Part shown: positions 42,849 through 52,764 of the stretch, piece after piece
How the letters are laid out: every line of letters begins with the position of its first letter
How positions within the stretch are numbered: position 1 is the first letter of the stretch
Assembly (NCBI RefSeq): GCF_900130015.1
Contig: NZ_FQXS01000001.1
Location: 62,001 to 126,000 of the forward strand
Direction: 5' to 3'
Length of the DNA stretch: 64,000 bases
From: Desulfofustis glycolicus DSM 9705
GTDB lineage: Bacteria; Desulfobacterota; Desulfobulbia; Desulfobulbales; Desulfocapsaceae
Translations under genes and position numbers: made by a program
The notes under the pieces: model-generated
Databases searched by the model: none
Told to the model about the DNA's origin: nothing
The model's input: the letters and a program-made list of their open reading frames with translations, nothing else

Positions 42849-43844
42849 ATGAACAGGGTACGGAGATGGTTCACTTGTTGTGCGGCGGTTGTTCTGGCCG
42901 TCGGAATGGTATGGACAGATGGAGCAGCGGCCGCCGATGACACGGTCGCCTTTTACGCCAACATCACCGCCGTTGAACCGATCATGGAGGCCTTCACCGC
43001 GGCAACCGGGATCAAAGGCGAATACACCCGGATTTCCACGGCCAAGTTTCTCTCCACCGTTTTTACCGAGTTTGAAGCGGGCAAACTAATGGCCGATGTT
43101 ATTCAGGCACCGCTGCCGGTCCTGGAGATGCTCAAAGACAAAGGCGTCATTTCCGATTACGTCTCGCCCGAGGCGGCCGCCTATCCGGATTGGGCCAACA
43201 AGAACGGCATCCAGCTCTTCGGTATCGAGTATGTCGGCCTCATCTACAATACGGAACTGGTCAACCCCGAAGACGTGCCCAAACGCTACCAGGATCTGGC
43301 CGACCCAAAATGGAAGGATAAGATCGTTATGGCCAATCCGGCCAGCCACGCCACCACCATCGGCTGGCTGATCGGACTGAAAGAGCACGTCTTCGCCTCC
43401 GAGGCTGAGTGGCGTGATTTTCTCAAGGGCCTGGCGGCCAACAACCCGATGCTCGTTGCATCCTTTGGCCCGACCCCGGCACCGATCGAAAGCGGCGAGA
43501 AACAGATCGGCATCTCCATGCCCAAATACATCGTTACCAAAGCCCCGGCCCCGCTGGATTGGGCCCGGGTCGAGAACCAGCCCCTGATGGGCACCCCCCG
43601 GGCGATGGGCATTTCCAGCAAGGCCCCCCATCCCGAAGCGGCGAAAAAATTCATGGATTACTGGCTGTCCAAGGACGCCATGAGCCTGCTGGCCACCAAA
43701 GTCGGTGAGTATGTGCTGACGCCCGGTGTCTTCCCGCCAATTGACGGCATGGACCAGGCCCAGGTAATCCCGATCCGCGAACTCTCCGATGACGAAATCG
43801 CGACCTGGGGAGAGGAATTCAAGAAGATTTTTGCCCTTCGATAA
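42849..43844 (+). CDS. ABC transporter substrate-binding protein (Fbp/AfuA, iron- or putrescine-like)
   Basis: A 331-residue periplasmic protein of the SBP_bac_6/8 type with a signal peptide (residues 1-26). It contains FYANITAVEPIMEAFTAATGIKGEYTR, the GIEYVGLIYNTELV segment and DLADPKWKDKIVMANP. The iron-binding tyrosine pair of FbpA is not clearly present, so iron is not proven; phosphonate, thiamine or other ligands are possible. AAGGAGG precedes the ATG at 42849. It heads a three-gene operon. Confidence 0.88.
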   Translation: MNRVRRWFTCCAAVVLAVGMVWTDGAAAADDTVAFYANITAVEPIMEAFTAATGIKGEYTRISTAKFLSTVFTEFEAGKLMADVIQAPLPVLEMLKDKGVISDYVSPEAAAYPDWANKNGIQLFGIEYVGLIYNTELVNPEDVPKRYQDLADPKWKDKIVMANPASHATTIGWLIGLKEHVFASEAEWRDFLKGLAANNPMLVASFGPTPAPIESGEKQIGISMPKYIVTKAPAPLDWARVENQPLMGTPRAMGISSKAPHPEAAKKFMDYWLSKDAMSLLATKVGEYVLTPGVFPPIDGMDQAQVIPIRELSDDEIATWGEEFKKIFALR

Positions 43845-43856
43845 CCCCCCAAACGC

Positions 43857-44939
43857 ATGGAAATTCAGATAACAGGCCTTCGGAAGCACTACGCTTCCGA
43901 AGGCAGGATCATCAAGGCCCTGGACGATGTTGACCTGACCATCCCGGCCAACCTGATCTTCACGCTGCTCGGCCCTTCCGGATGCGGCAAAACGACGCTG
44001 CTGCGCGCCATAGTCGGCCTCGAAAACCCAGACGCCGGGGAGATCAGGATCGGCGACACAATCGTCTACTCTTCCCGGCAGGGCATCAACCTGCCCACTG
44101 AGAAACGGGGGCTGGGGATGGTCTTTCAGACCTATGCGATCTGGCCGCACATGAACGTTTTTGACAATGTTGCCTACCCGCTGCAGAACCGGAAGGTGCC
44201 CAAAGAGGAGATTCGCCACCGGGTCGCCGAAACCCTGGCCTTCGTCCAGCTCGAAGGTTACGAGAAACGCCCCGCCACCAGACTTTCAGGCGGCCAGCAG
44301 CAGCGCGTCGCACTGGCCCGGGCACTGGTGGCCCAACCGAAAGTCATCCTGTTCGATGAGCCGCTGAGCAACCTGGACGCCAAACTCCGCGAGGAGACCC
44401 GCAAGGAGCTGAAGAGCTTTCTCAACGACCTGCAGATCACCGCCGTCTACGTGACCCACGACCGCGTCGAAGCGCTCGCCTTGTCCGACACCATCGCGGT
44501 AATGCGGGCCGGCTCGATCATCGAAATCGGCTCGCCGAAGAAGATCTATTTCGATGCGGAAAGCGAGTTCGTCGCCGACTTTATCGGCCGGGCCAACCTG
44601 GTCAAAGCGGTGGTCAGGCAACAGACCACCGATGCGACGATCGTCGATTCCGACATCGGCCGGCTGGCCTGCAGAAAGGGCGATTTTCCGATCGACGCCG
44701 CCGTCACCCTCTGCCTGCGCCCCGAATTCATCTCACTGGCCAAGGGGGAACATGAAGGGACCAACGTCGTCAACGGAACCATCGTCTCGTTGGTCTTCGT
44801 CGGCGACGCTTTCGAGGGAGAGTTCCGTGTTGGCGAGCAGCTCCTGCTGGCCCGAATCGAGCCGGAAACATCATTGGCCGCCGGCGATGAAGTCGGTTTT
44901 CAGGTTCGCCCCGAGCATTGCCTGCTCGTCGCCAAATAG
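43857..44939 (+). CDS. ABC transporter ATP-binding protein (FbpC/PotA-like)
   Basis: A 360-residue ATPase with Walker A (LGPSGCGKTT), Q-loop, signature LSGGQQQR, Walker B (VILFDEPLSNLDA), H-loop (YVTHDRVEALAL) and a C-terminal TOBE domain (about residues 240-355). It energises the adjacent permease. Only 12 bp separates it from the binding-protein gene. Confidence 0.92.
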   Translation: MEIQITGLRKHYASEGRIIKALDDVDLTIPANLIFTLLGPSGCGKTTLLRAIVGLENPDAGEIRIGDTIVYSSRQGINLPTEKRGLGMVFQTYAIWPHMNVFDNVAYPLQNRKVPKEEIRHRVAETLAFVQLEGYEKRPATRLSGGQQQRVALARALVAQPKVILFDEPLSNLDAKLREETRKELKSFLNDLQITAVYVTHDRVEALALSDTIAVMRAGSIIEIGSPKKIYFDAESEFVADFIGRANLVKAVVRQQTTDATIVDSDIGRLACRKGDFPIDAAVTLCLRPEFISLAKGEHEGTNVVNGTIVSLVFVGDAFEGEFRVGEQLLLARIEPETSLAAGDEVGFQVRPEHCLLVAK

Positions 44940-44948
44940 CGGGTCGCA

Positions 44949-46628
44949 ATGTCTGGAAAACACACCAATCTGACGTATCTGCTCATCGCCCTGGTCGGAT
45001 TCCTCACTGTCTGCCCGGTGGTCATGCTCGGGTTCGGCAGTCTCTCCGAGGGTCTAACGGCCACCGGCACCTTCACGTTGGCCAAATACGCCTCCGCCTA
45101 TTCGGATCCGGCACTGCTGGAAGTCATCTGGAATACTGTAATTTTCGTGGTCGGTGCGGCGATCACCGCCACCACCCTGGCGCTCTTTCTCGCCTATCTC
45201 AATATCCGCACCGATATTCCCTGCAAATTCATCTTCGGTATCATCTCGATCATCCCGATGATGATCCCGCATATCCTGTTCTCGGTGAGTTGGGCCCTAC
45301 TGCTCAACCCGTCCAACGGCATTCTCAACCTGGTGCTCAAGGAGCTGTTCTTCCTGGACAGTGCCCCGTTCAACATCTACTCCCTGCCCGGCATGATCAT
45401 GGTCGAGGGTCTGCTCGACCTGCCCATCGCCTATCTGATCATCGCTCCGGCCATGGCCGCCTTTGACGCCTCCCTGGAAGAATCATCACGGGTCTGTGGC
45501 GCCTCGACGGCCAAAACTATCTTCCGCATCACCCTGCCGGTTCTGCGGCCGGCCATTCTCGCCGCCTTCATCCTCTGCGTAATCCGCGGCCTGGCGTCCT
45601 TTGCCGTACCGTCGGTGATCGGCATGCCCGGCCGCATCTACGTCCTGGCCACCCATCTCTACCAGATGGTCTCTACCGGTTTCGCGGCCGATTACGGCAA
45701 GGCCGCCGCGGTGGGTATGAGCGTGCTGCTCACCTCGATCGTACTGATCTACCTCTACCGCCATCTCACCTCGGCCGGTGAACGGTTCGTGACCATCGCC
45801 GGACGCGGCTACAAGCCGACGATCATCAAGCTCTACCGCTCCAAGATCCCGCTCTTTATCATCCTCGGCATCCTGTCGTTCATCCTGATCGTATTGCCGG
45901 TGGTGGTCCTTGTCTACACCTCGCTGGTACCCTACTCGATGGTGCCGAGCGCCCGAGCGTTTTCGATGATGAGCCTGAAACACTGGGTCGACGTGCTCAA
46001 CGATCCGATCTCGCTCCTCTCCCTGAAAAACAGCCTGTTTCTCGGAGTCTTCGGGGCGACCATCGGCATCGTCCTGTCGATCTTCGTCGCCTATGTGATC
46101 GTCAAGGTACGTACTAGGGCCGCCGGCGTGCTGGAGTCGCTCAGTTTCCTGTCGTTTTCCTTCCCCGGCATCGTTATCGGCGTCGGGTTCATGTGGTTCT
46201 TCGTCCGCACGCCGCTTTACGCGACCATCTGGGCCCTGCTGATCGGCTATATCGCCACCTATCTGCCCTACGGCATCCGTCCGCTGTCCAGCGCCTTCGT
46301 GCAGATTCACAACCATCTCGAAGAATCATCCCTGGTCTCCGGCGCCTCCTACCTGACCACTCTGCGCCGCATCGTCATCCCGCTCCTGATCCCCGGCATC
46401 GTCTCCGGTTGGGTCTTGATGGCCACCATGTTCGTCCGTGAACTCTCACTGTCGGTGGTATTGTCCCGCCCGGGAACCGAGGTGCTGGCCGTGCAGATCC
46501 TGCGCTTTTCCGAGGACGGCCTGTGGGGCAGGCTATCGGCGCTGGGAATTATGATGATCGGTATTTCCACCCTGCTGGTCATCACCGTGACGATGATCGG
46601 CAACCTATTCCGCCCGGCGGATACCTGA
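44949..46628 (+). CDS. ABC transporter permease, fused double domain (FbpB type)
   Basis: A 559-residue permease with about 12 membrane segments and two copies of the BPD transport domain. Each has an EAA-like loop: EESSRVCGASTAKTIFRITLPVLRPAI and EESSLVSGASYLTTLRRIVIPLLIPGI. Such fused permeases work without a second subunit. It ends the operon. Confidence 0.92.
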   Translation: MSGKHTNLTYLLIALVGFLTVCPVVMLGFGSLSEGLTATGTFTLAKYASAYSDPALLEVIWNTVIFVVGAAITATTLALFLAYLNIRTDIPCKFIFGIISIIPMMIPHILFSVSWALLLNPSNGILNLVLKELFFLDSAPFNIYSLPGMIMVEGLLDLPIAYLIIAPAMAAFDASLEESSRVCGASTAKTIFRITLPVLRPAILAAFILCVIRGLASFAVPSVIGMPGRIYVLATHLYQMVSTGFAADYGKAAAVGMSVLLTSIVLIYLYRHLTSAGERFVTIAGRGYKPTIIKLYRSKIPLFIILGILSFILIVLPVVVLVYTSLVPYSMVPSARAFSMMSLKHWVDVLNDPISLLSLKNSLFLGVFGATIGIVLSIFVAYVIVKVRTRAAGVLESLSFLSFSFPGIVIGVGFMWFFVRTPLYATIWALLIGYIATYLPYGIRPLSSAFVQIHNHLEESSLVSGASYLTTLRRIVIPLLIPGIVSGWVLMATMFVRELSLSVVLSRPGTEVLAVQILRFSEDGLWGRLSALGIMMIGISTLLVITVTMIGNLFRPADT

Positions 46629-46727
46629 TTTGTTGATGGCCGGATTGCAGCAGAGGAACGGAATCAGCGAGGCGAATTACGACCGAGTCGTTGATTATCA
46701 GGCAAGAATCCGAACCGGTCGGCGCTT

Positions 46728-48587
46728 TTACGAGAGGCTCCCGGCCATGTGATTACTGGTTACCATGGTCGAACACGCCAAATTTTCTTGAGCCGATTGC
46801 AAGCCAAACGCACTATTACGACATTCCAGAAAGATTTTTGCGGTGCAGGTTTTGCAGATTGAGTGATCCAAATTGCTGAAAATAGTAGCTATCGCCTCCT
46901 TCTTGGAAACGAAGACATTGTCGAGACCGATGTCGAGCAGGTAATCGAGGAACTTGAAATGGCTACAGATATCTTCTTTCATGTCGTAGAAGTACAGGGC
47001 GCCGCCGGCAGCCTTGCGCTCATGGGCCAAATGGGAAAGCAATTCAGCCCCGGCCATATCGATGAAATTGACGCCGCTCCCGATAATGAGTAGGTGTTTC
47101 TGCCCCGGACACCGAGCCAGCATCTCGTGCACGGTGGCCCGGACATGGGTGACAGCTCCAAAATAGAGCGACCCGTCGATACGGACAATCTTCAATTGGG
47201 GGCATTCGAGCAAGAGAGGGTCGCTAACGAAAGAACGTGATTCCTGACGGGGATCGGGTACACGGACCCTGATATGGGGATGCGAGGTACGGTTCAGATA
47301 GATGGCCAGCGAGACCAGGATACCAAGCAGAATGGCAAATTGCAGTTCGAGCAATAAAGTAGCGAGAAAGGTGGTTACCAGAATCACCGTTTCAGTCAAG
47401 CTGGTCTTGACGATCTTGATGATGTGGGCGAGATCGATCAGACGCCAGGCAACCAGGAATAGAATCCCCGCCAGAACGGCTTTCGGCAGATAGGCAGTAA
47501 GCGGGGCAAGCAGTAACACGGCAGGTACCAACAACACTCCGGAAAAAACGGCGGCAAGCGGGGTTTTGGCACCCGCCTCGTAATTCATGCCGCTGCGATT
47601 GAAGGACCCCGTAGCCACGTAACCGCTGAAGAAGCTGCCGACAATATTGGACAATCCCTGCCCGATGAACTCCTGATTGCCATCGAGCTCACGGTCCGTC
47701 TTGTCGGCCAAAGATCGAGCGATGGAAATCGCCTCGGTCAAAGCGAAAAGAGCCAGGGCAAAGGCAGTCGGTGTCAAGCGCCGAATATTCTCCAGTGTAA
47801 TGTCGGGCAGCGACAGCGGCGGCAGGATGGCAGGCAGCGCCCCAACCATGGCAATGCCGCTGCGCTCCAGACCGATCAGCGTATTGATCAACAGCGCCGT
47901 CAGGCTGCCGGCAAGCATGGAAATCAACATGTACGGGAGTGACGGCCGTATTTTCCTGCAGGTAATCCCTGTCACCAAAGTCACCAAACCGACGGCCACG
48001 ACCGGCAACTGTATTTCCTTGACATGGAATAAAAAATATTTGACGATCGTCCCGAAATCACCGGAATTCTGGTAGGAAATCCCGAAGAAATGCTTGGCCT
48101 GGCTGGCCATGATCAGAATAGCCGCACCGGCAGTGAAGCCGACAATCACCGAGTGAGAGATGAAATTGACCAACGAACCGAAACGGACCAGCCCCATGCT
48201 CAACTGGATCAGGCCAACCATCAGGGTAACGGCCAGGGCCAGTTGCACATATTCCGGCGTGCCCGGTTCGGCGTAGAGACTCAGGGAGGAAAACAGCACC
48301 AGCGATGCCGCGGTCGTCGGCCCGGAAACCAGCAGCCACGAAGAACCAAACAGGGCCGCAACAATCGCCGGCACCATGCTGGCATACAACCCGTATTCCG
48401 GCGGCATGCCTGCGATGACAGCAAAAGCCACGCCCTGTGGCAGGGCGACGACGGCGCAGGTAAAACCGGCGATCAGATCGGCCTTCAGTGTCCGACGATC
48501 TACAAATGGCACCCAGAGCAGAAACGGAAAAAACCGATGCTTGAGCGCATTCTGATTGAAATGGAACAATCCTGCCGTGCCACGCAT
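46728..48587 (-). CDS. SulP-family anion transporter with STAS domain
   Basis: A 619-residue transporter. The N-terminal sulfate-transporter region has ADLIAGFTCAVVALPQGVAFAVIAGMPPEYGLYASMVPAI, about 11-12 helices, and the internal EAISIARSLADK motif. A C-terminal STAS domain (about residues 435-555) follows. An extra C-terminal tail of about 60 residues holds ICKTCTAKIFLEC, a Cys cluster not usual for the family. Sulfate, bicarbonate or another anion may be the substrate. GAGGACGCA precedes the ATG. Confidence 0.88.
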   Translation of the reverse strand: MRGTAGLFHFNQNALKHRFFPFLLWVPFVDRRTLKADLIAGFTCAVVALPQGVAFAVIAGMPPEYGLYASMVPAIVAALFGSSWLLVSGPTTAASLVLFSSLSLYAEPGTPEYVQLALAVTLMVGLIQLSMGLVRFGSLVNFISHSVIVGFTAGAAILIMASQAKHFFGISYQNSGDFGTIVKYFLFHVKEIQLPVVAVGLVTLVTGITCRKIRPSLPYMLISMLAGSLTALLINTLIGLERSGIAMVGALPAILPPLSLPDITLENIRRLTPTAFALALFALTEAISIARSLADKTDRELDGNQEFIGQGLSNIVGSFFSGYVATGSFNRSGMNYEAGAKTPLAAVFSGVLLVPAVLLLAPLTAYLPKAVLAGILFLVAWRLIDLAHIIKIVKTSLTETVILVTTFLATLLLELQFAILLGILVSLAIYLNRTSHPHIRVRVPDPRQESRSFVSDPLLLECPQLKIVRIDGSLYFGAVTHVRATVHEMLARCPGQKHLLIIGSGVNFIDMAGAELLSHLAHERKAAGGALYFYDMKEDICSHFKFLDYLLDIGLDNVFVSKKEAIATIFSNLDHSICKTCTAKIFLECRNSAFGLQSAQENLACSTMVTSNHMAGSLS

Positions 48588-48909
48588 TGCGTCCTCACGT
48601 CCCGCTTAAGCCGAAGGATCGAACGGCGCATTTCCTGATCGCTCAAGCGATTGATGGCAAGTGCCGCATTCCCGCCGTTGCATCCTCCAGCCGTGTGCTG
48701 CCCGCTCTCCCTGACAGGCAGAGGGTATTGTAACATGGCCTGGGTACTGCTACAATTATGGCTCAGATGGCCACTGAAGTCTAGCAAAGAGCGGAGATGT
48801 TTTCGATTCAGCAGACATACTTATATGATAGGCAATCCGGCTCCAGCCTTGCTCGCCGGCCCATCACCAACGGAGAAAAACGTTCATTCGCCGTCTTCGA
48901 GATTTCCAT
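48588..48909. other. 322-bp region between SulP and cytochrome b genes
   Basis: No gene was recognised. A small palindrome ATCGCT-CA-AGCGAT (48638-48651) stands 50 bp upstream of the SulP start and could be an operator. Confidence 0.4.
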
Positions 48910-49584
48910 TTATCTCGCCTCGAATGACCGTTTTTTTCCGTTGACCATCGATAAAATCAGATTTTCCCCGTGCCGTATGCTTGATGCAATTGCTCCTGCC
49001 ACATGGAGGAAAACCAGAAATAGCATTGAATACGCTGCCCCTTCATGAATATCCTCCCAGATTGTATCACGATCATCGGCATCGTTTTCCGAGTTGGCAT
49101 GATTTCTCTTGTGTCCTCCATGCCGCTTATCCCTATCGGCAAAATCGTCATCATCGGCATAAGCGTTTGCAACCAGAGAAAAATTCGTTTCTATCGCCGC
49201 CAATGGTTTGTGTTGCTTTGCGGAAAAAGCGGCATACCCGGTAATGCCGAGAACCACAATGTGAATTATGAAGAGATAGACCATCCACGAGCTAGCAGGG
49301 TTGTGCCCTCTATAATATTTTGGTTTTCCGGTAATTAGGTCTTTCAGATAGAGGAGGGCAGCCCGGGGAGAGTAGGCGAAATCGCTAAATCGGGCATGCG
49401 TGGAGCCGATAAATCCCCAGAGTATGCGAAGCGAAATCAGAATCAAGAGCAGGTAGCCGACATAGCGGTGGGCAGAACTATCGTCATCGCCTGTCGCATA
49501 GGCTGCTATGAAGAGCAGCACCAGGCTCCAATGGAAGACGCGGATAAACGGGTCCCAGACGACAAGAGTATCATTTCCTTTCAT
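48910..49584 (-). CDS. Cytochrome b561-like membrane protein (Ni/Fe-hydrogenase b-type cytochrome family)
   Basis: A 224-residue membrane cytochrome with four to five helices. Heme-ligating histidines lie in VFHWSLVLL, YVGY/SSAHRY, IHIVVLGITGY and FLHVAGAI. A long Asp- and His-rich loop (DDDDFADRDKRHGGHKRNHAN) sits between helices and could bind a metal. It probably transfers electrons to or from quinone. The start at 49584 is favoured because AAGGAG lies 9 bases upstream; the first ATG overlaps the ribosome site. Confidence 0.85.
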   Translation of the reverse strand: MKGNDTLVVWDPFIRVFHWSLVLLFIAAYATGDDDSSAHRYVGYLLLILISLRILWGFIGSTHARFSDFAYSPRAALLYLKDLITGKPKYYRGHNPASSWMVYLFIIHIVVLGITGYAAFSAKQHKPLAAIETNFSLVANAYADDDDFADRDKRHGGHKRNHANSENDADDRDTIWEDIHEGAAYSMLFLVFLHVAGAIASSIRHGENLILSMVNGKKRSFEAR

Positions 49585-49674
49585 TACGTCCATCTCCTTA
49601 GCGAAAATTAAAGGCTTTCTTTACTCGGGTATGGCCCCGGCTTGTCGCACGATCACCATAGTTTCGATCATGTT

Positions 49675-50349
49675 TTAAAAGACGGTTCTTCTCGAAAAAA
49701 GTCGCCCCAAAATCGCTCTTGCACTCCCAGCACTACCCCGCGACCTTGCCGCACAGGACCGCAGTGACGCCTCATACCCCCATAAATCGGTTCGCTGCCA
49801 TGACGGCATTGATCGAAGTTTTGAATAAAACAATCTGGCGGGGCCAGTATCAATTATATCATGCTTCGGCTTGAGAAGAAGAATACCGGAATCAATCGCA
49901 GCTGAGCCTCTCGCCGCTTTTCCCGATCCATCGATGGTGGTCCAGCTGATGCCTCCGTATGGATCGACACAAATTTCATATCGATCGAGGCGATACAGGC
50001 CCGGCTCTTCATACGCGGGCGGGCGGTGATCATAGTTCAGGGCAAGATCCTCTATGCAAGCTTCCGTGGAGTTATTTCGCTTCCCGGTCGAATTGAGGTC
50101 AAGAGACAGGCAGTAATACCTGGAAAAATCCCAGACCGGAAGTTTCATTTGATTTCGCTGGAACTCCAATCTCAAATACCCGAGTGCCTTTTCTTCACAG
50201 GACAGGAGAATGAGAATGTTGCCGACAACAGAGCAGCTCCCGCTCCTCGTTCTGCCAAAAGTGGCATTTGTCGTCCAGGCTAATGCGCCATATTCAGAGA
50301 CCGTGATGATATATTTGCCAAGGCTGAAATTCGATTGGCACCCCATCAT
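49675..50349 (-). CDS. Unrecognised protein made of two copies of one domain
   Basis: A 224-residue protein of no family known to me. Residues 12-86 and 123-197 repeat the same pattern: Y-x-I-x-V-x-x-Y-G-x-x-x-W-T-T, then a Gly/Ser-rich turn, a hydrophobic strand ending in ILxL, and later PxW-x-x-x-x-x-Y. The tail (198-224) is basic and low in complexity. GGAGG precedes the ATG. It may be a beta-rich protein; no signal peptide or membrane segment is seen. The gene stands alone between the cytochrome b and a diguanylate cyclase gene. Confidence 0.6.
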   Translation of the reverse strand: MMGCQSNFSLGKYIITVSEYGALAWTTNATFGRTRSGSCSVVGNILILLSCEEKALGYLRLEFQRNQMKLPVWDFSRYYCLSLDLNSTGKRNNSTEACIEDLALNYDHRPPAYEEPGLYRLDRYEICVDPYGGISWTTIDGSGKAARGSAAIDSGILLLKPKHDIIDTGPARLFYSKLRSMPSWQRTDLWGYEASLRSCAARSRGSAGSARAILGRLFSRRTVF

Positions 50350-50859
50350 GCACCCTCCGGTGGCCGGTTCGTCTAATAGCGGTTGGAAGTCAAAGACGTG
50401 AAGAGTTGTGCTTAATACTACATTGTAAACATTAAGGTTTGATTAAGAAGCAGCGGTTTATCTCAAAATACCAGAAAATATCATTACATTAGCCTGATCA
50501 TTCAATTTCTGTAATAACATTTCTCTCCTCTCATTCATCAAAAATTCGTTATCTTTCACATTTCATCACAACAAGATAAAGGTTGTCATTAAAAACTGCA
50601 GCATCTGAGGTAGGCTGAGATTGCCTGATGATATAATCTCAAGCAATTTTGGGCTGCAAGCTGTAAATGCCTCGTGCTCAGGTGGAGCATACCAGGGAAT
50701 TATCTCTCAACCAATGCCCCCCTTTGAATAAAAGGCCTGACCGGAAGAACTGAGGTATCAGCCCATCATCATCTTGCCAATCTTAGGCAATTACGCTAGC
50801 CTCATAACGATATCGGTTTGGTATACCAACCGTCGCTCTTCAAATGAACCCGTGGTGCC
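50350..50859. other. 510-bp AT-rich divergent region
   Basis: Between the orphan double-domain gene and the GGDEF gene. No coding frame with family features, no strong hairpin. AT-rich blocks at 50410-50600 are likely promoter sequence for one or both genes. Confidence 0.4.
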
Positions 50860-52593
50860 ATGAAACGACAGATCGGTTTTTCCACACAGATTCTTCTCCT
50901 GCTCATCTCCCTGTGTGTGCTCTGCATCTGTCTTGTCGGTGTTATCAGCTACCGAATCACCAAAAGGCTTAATACCGACCTGGTCATGGTCAACCTCCAG
51001 ACCTTGACCGATTCGACCTACAACCTGATCGAATCCGCGGTCAACTCGTCAATCAGAAACCATCTGCGGGCAATCGCCGAACAAAACAAAAACGTGATGG
51101 AGATGTTTTTCTCCCGCGTCGAATCAGGAGACATCTCTCGGGACGCGGCCTGGACGGAAATTGAAAAAATTTTCCTCAGTCAGGTCGTCGGGACGACCGG
51201 TTACACGTATGTCATCGACTCAAACGGCATCCTCAAGATTCATCCGCTTCTGAAAGGCTCTGATATCTCGGAATATGCCTTTATCAAGGAGCAAATAAAA
51301 CGAAAAGACGGATACATGGAGTACTCGTGGAAAAATCCCACCGATTCCGAGCCCCGAGAGAAAGCGCTCTATATGACATATTTCGACAAGTGGGATGCGA
51401 TTATCTCCGTCACCTCATACAAGTCGGAATTTACCTCACTGATCAATATCGATGATTTCAAAAGCAAGATTCTGGCTATTGAGCTCGGTGAGACCGGATA
51501 TATGTACATGTTGAATTCTCAGGGAGAACTCATCGTCCATCCGAAACTCGAAGGAACGAGCATTTACGATTCAGTCGACTCCCAGGGGAATCATTTCATC
51601 CAAGAGATTATTAAACGAAAGAACGGGACCATCATCTATCCGTGGAAGAACCCCGGAGAACCAGCTGCGCGGGAAAAAATCGTTATCTATAAATATTTCG
51701 AACCGTTGGATTACTACCTTTGCAGTGGCGTATACATCGATGAATTGGTAGCACCTATCGAACGCATGAAGCTTCGGTTAGCATTCACCGCCCTCTGCAT
51801 CCTCATCTTTGCGGTGTGCATATCCATGTGGTACAGCAAGATACTGCTCAGACCGATAAACAACCTGATCAACGCCACCGAAAAGGTGATCGATGGACAG
51901 TATGATGTCCAGATTACCACCGAACGAGGCGACGAGATTGGCCGCCTCACTCTCATTTTCAGCAAAATGCTGGCCCAGATCCGAAGATATCTGGCTGATC
52001 TTCACTCCACCAATGCCGAACTGGAGACCGTCAATATCACCCTCGAAAACAAGGTCGAAGAACGAACCCGACAACTGGAAGCGCTGTCCAATCAGGATGG
52101 CTTAACCGGCATAGCCAACCGCCGCAAACTCGATGAATATCTCAAACATGAATTCGACTTGGCTGCCCGCAACAACTTTGCCCTGTCATTGATCATTTTA
52201 GATATTGATTGCTTCAAAAATTATAATGATACCTATGGGCATCCGGCTGGTGACGACTGTCTGAAAAAAGTTGCCCGGACGCTCTCCGACTCACTGCACA
52301 GATCTTCCGACTTTGTTGCCCGCTATGGCGGCGAAGAGTTTATGGCCATCCTCAGCAACGCCTCGCACGAGGCCGCCTGTGAAATCGCTGAACGCATTCG
52401 CATCAACGTCGAGCGTCTGGCAATTCCCCATGAGGCTTCGCCGGTCTCCGCAACAGTTACAATCAGCCTCGGTGTCTGCACGCTGACTGATTGCACGTCC
52501 ATCAGCCTCGATAACTTCATCACCCGGGCAGATGAAGCCCTCTACCGGGCCAAAGAGAACGGCCGGAATCGAATAGAAGCGCTCTGTGCCTGA
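50860..52593 (+). CDS. Membrane diguanylate cyclase (double Cache-HAMP-GGDEF)
   Basis: A 577-residue signalling enzyme. One N-terminal transmembrane helix (about 8-30) is followed by a periplasmic double-Cache region with two repeated units, GTTGYTYVIDSNGILKIHP and GETGYMYMLNSQGELIVHP. A second helix (about 305-325), a HAMP domain and a coiled coil lead to GGDEF (about 405-575). The active motif is GGEEF (RYGGEEFM), so synthesis of cyclic di-GMP is likely. An I-site RxxD was not clearly seen. The Cache domains would sense a small organic ligand. Confidence 0.9.
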   Translation: MKRQIGFSTQILLLLISLCVLCICLVGVISYRITKRLNTDLVMVNLQTLTDSTYNLIESAVNSSIRNHLRAIAEQNKNVMEMFFSRVESGDISRDAAWTEIEKIFLSQVVGTTGYTYVIDSNGILKIHPLLKGSDISEYAFIKEQIKRKDGYMEYSWKNPTDSEPREKALYMTYFDKWDAIISVTSYKSEFTSLINIDDFKSKILAIELGETGYMYMLNSQGELIVHPKLEGTSIYDSVDSQGNHFIQEIIKRKNGTIIYPWKNPGEPAAREKIVIYKYFEPLDYYLCSGVYIDELVAPIERMKLRLAFTALCILIFAVCISMWYSKILLRPINNLINATEKVIDGQYDVQITTERGDEIGRLTLIFSKMLAQIRRYLADLHSTNAELETVNITLENKVEERTRQLEALSNQDGLTGIANRRKLDEYLKHEFDLAARNNFALSLIILDIDCFKNYNDTYGHPAGDDCLKKVARTLSDSLHRSSDFVARYGGEEFMAILSNASHEAACEIAERIRINVERLAIPHEASPVSATVTISLGVCTLTDCTSISLDNFITRADEALYRAKENGRNRIEALCA

Positions 52594-52764
52594 TTGCCTT
52601 CAGGCGAGGGAAACAGAGAGCGCCTCCCCCCCACGCCTTGACAGATAGCGACGAAACGGCATACCATTCTAGTGTTTATTGCCATTGAATGCCGGTGGTG
52701 GCAGAGCGGACTCGCCAAACCGGTGATTCAAACCTGACCTGCCTGACAACCGGAGAGAGGCAAC
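52594..52764. promoter_or_regulatory. Intergenic region with candidate promoter for the chemoreceptor
   Basis: TTGACA (52638-52643) and TACCAT (52662-52667) are 18 bp apart, about 100 bp before the chemoreceptor start. No gene. Confidence 0.4.

Noticed and set aside
48651-48944. Small plus-strand frames between the SulP and cytochrome b genes
   Set aside because: No ribosome sites and no recognisable composition or motifs.
52690-52755. A tRNA-like stretch with TGGCAGAGCGGA and GGTGATTCAAACC
   Set aside because: It resembles parts of D and T arms, but no acceptor stem or anticodon arm could be built.
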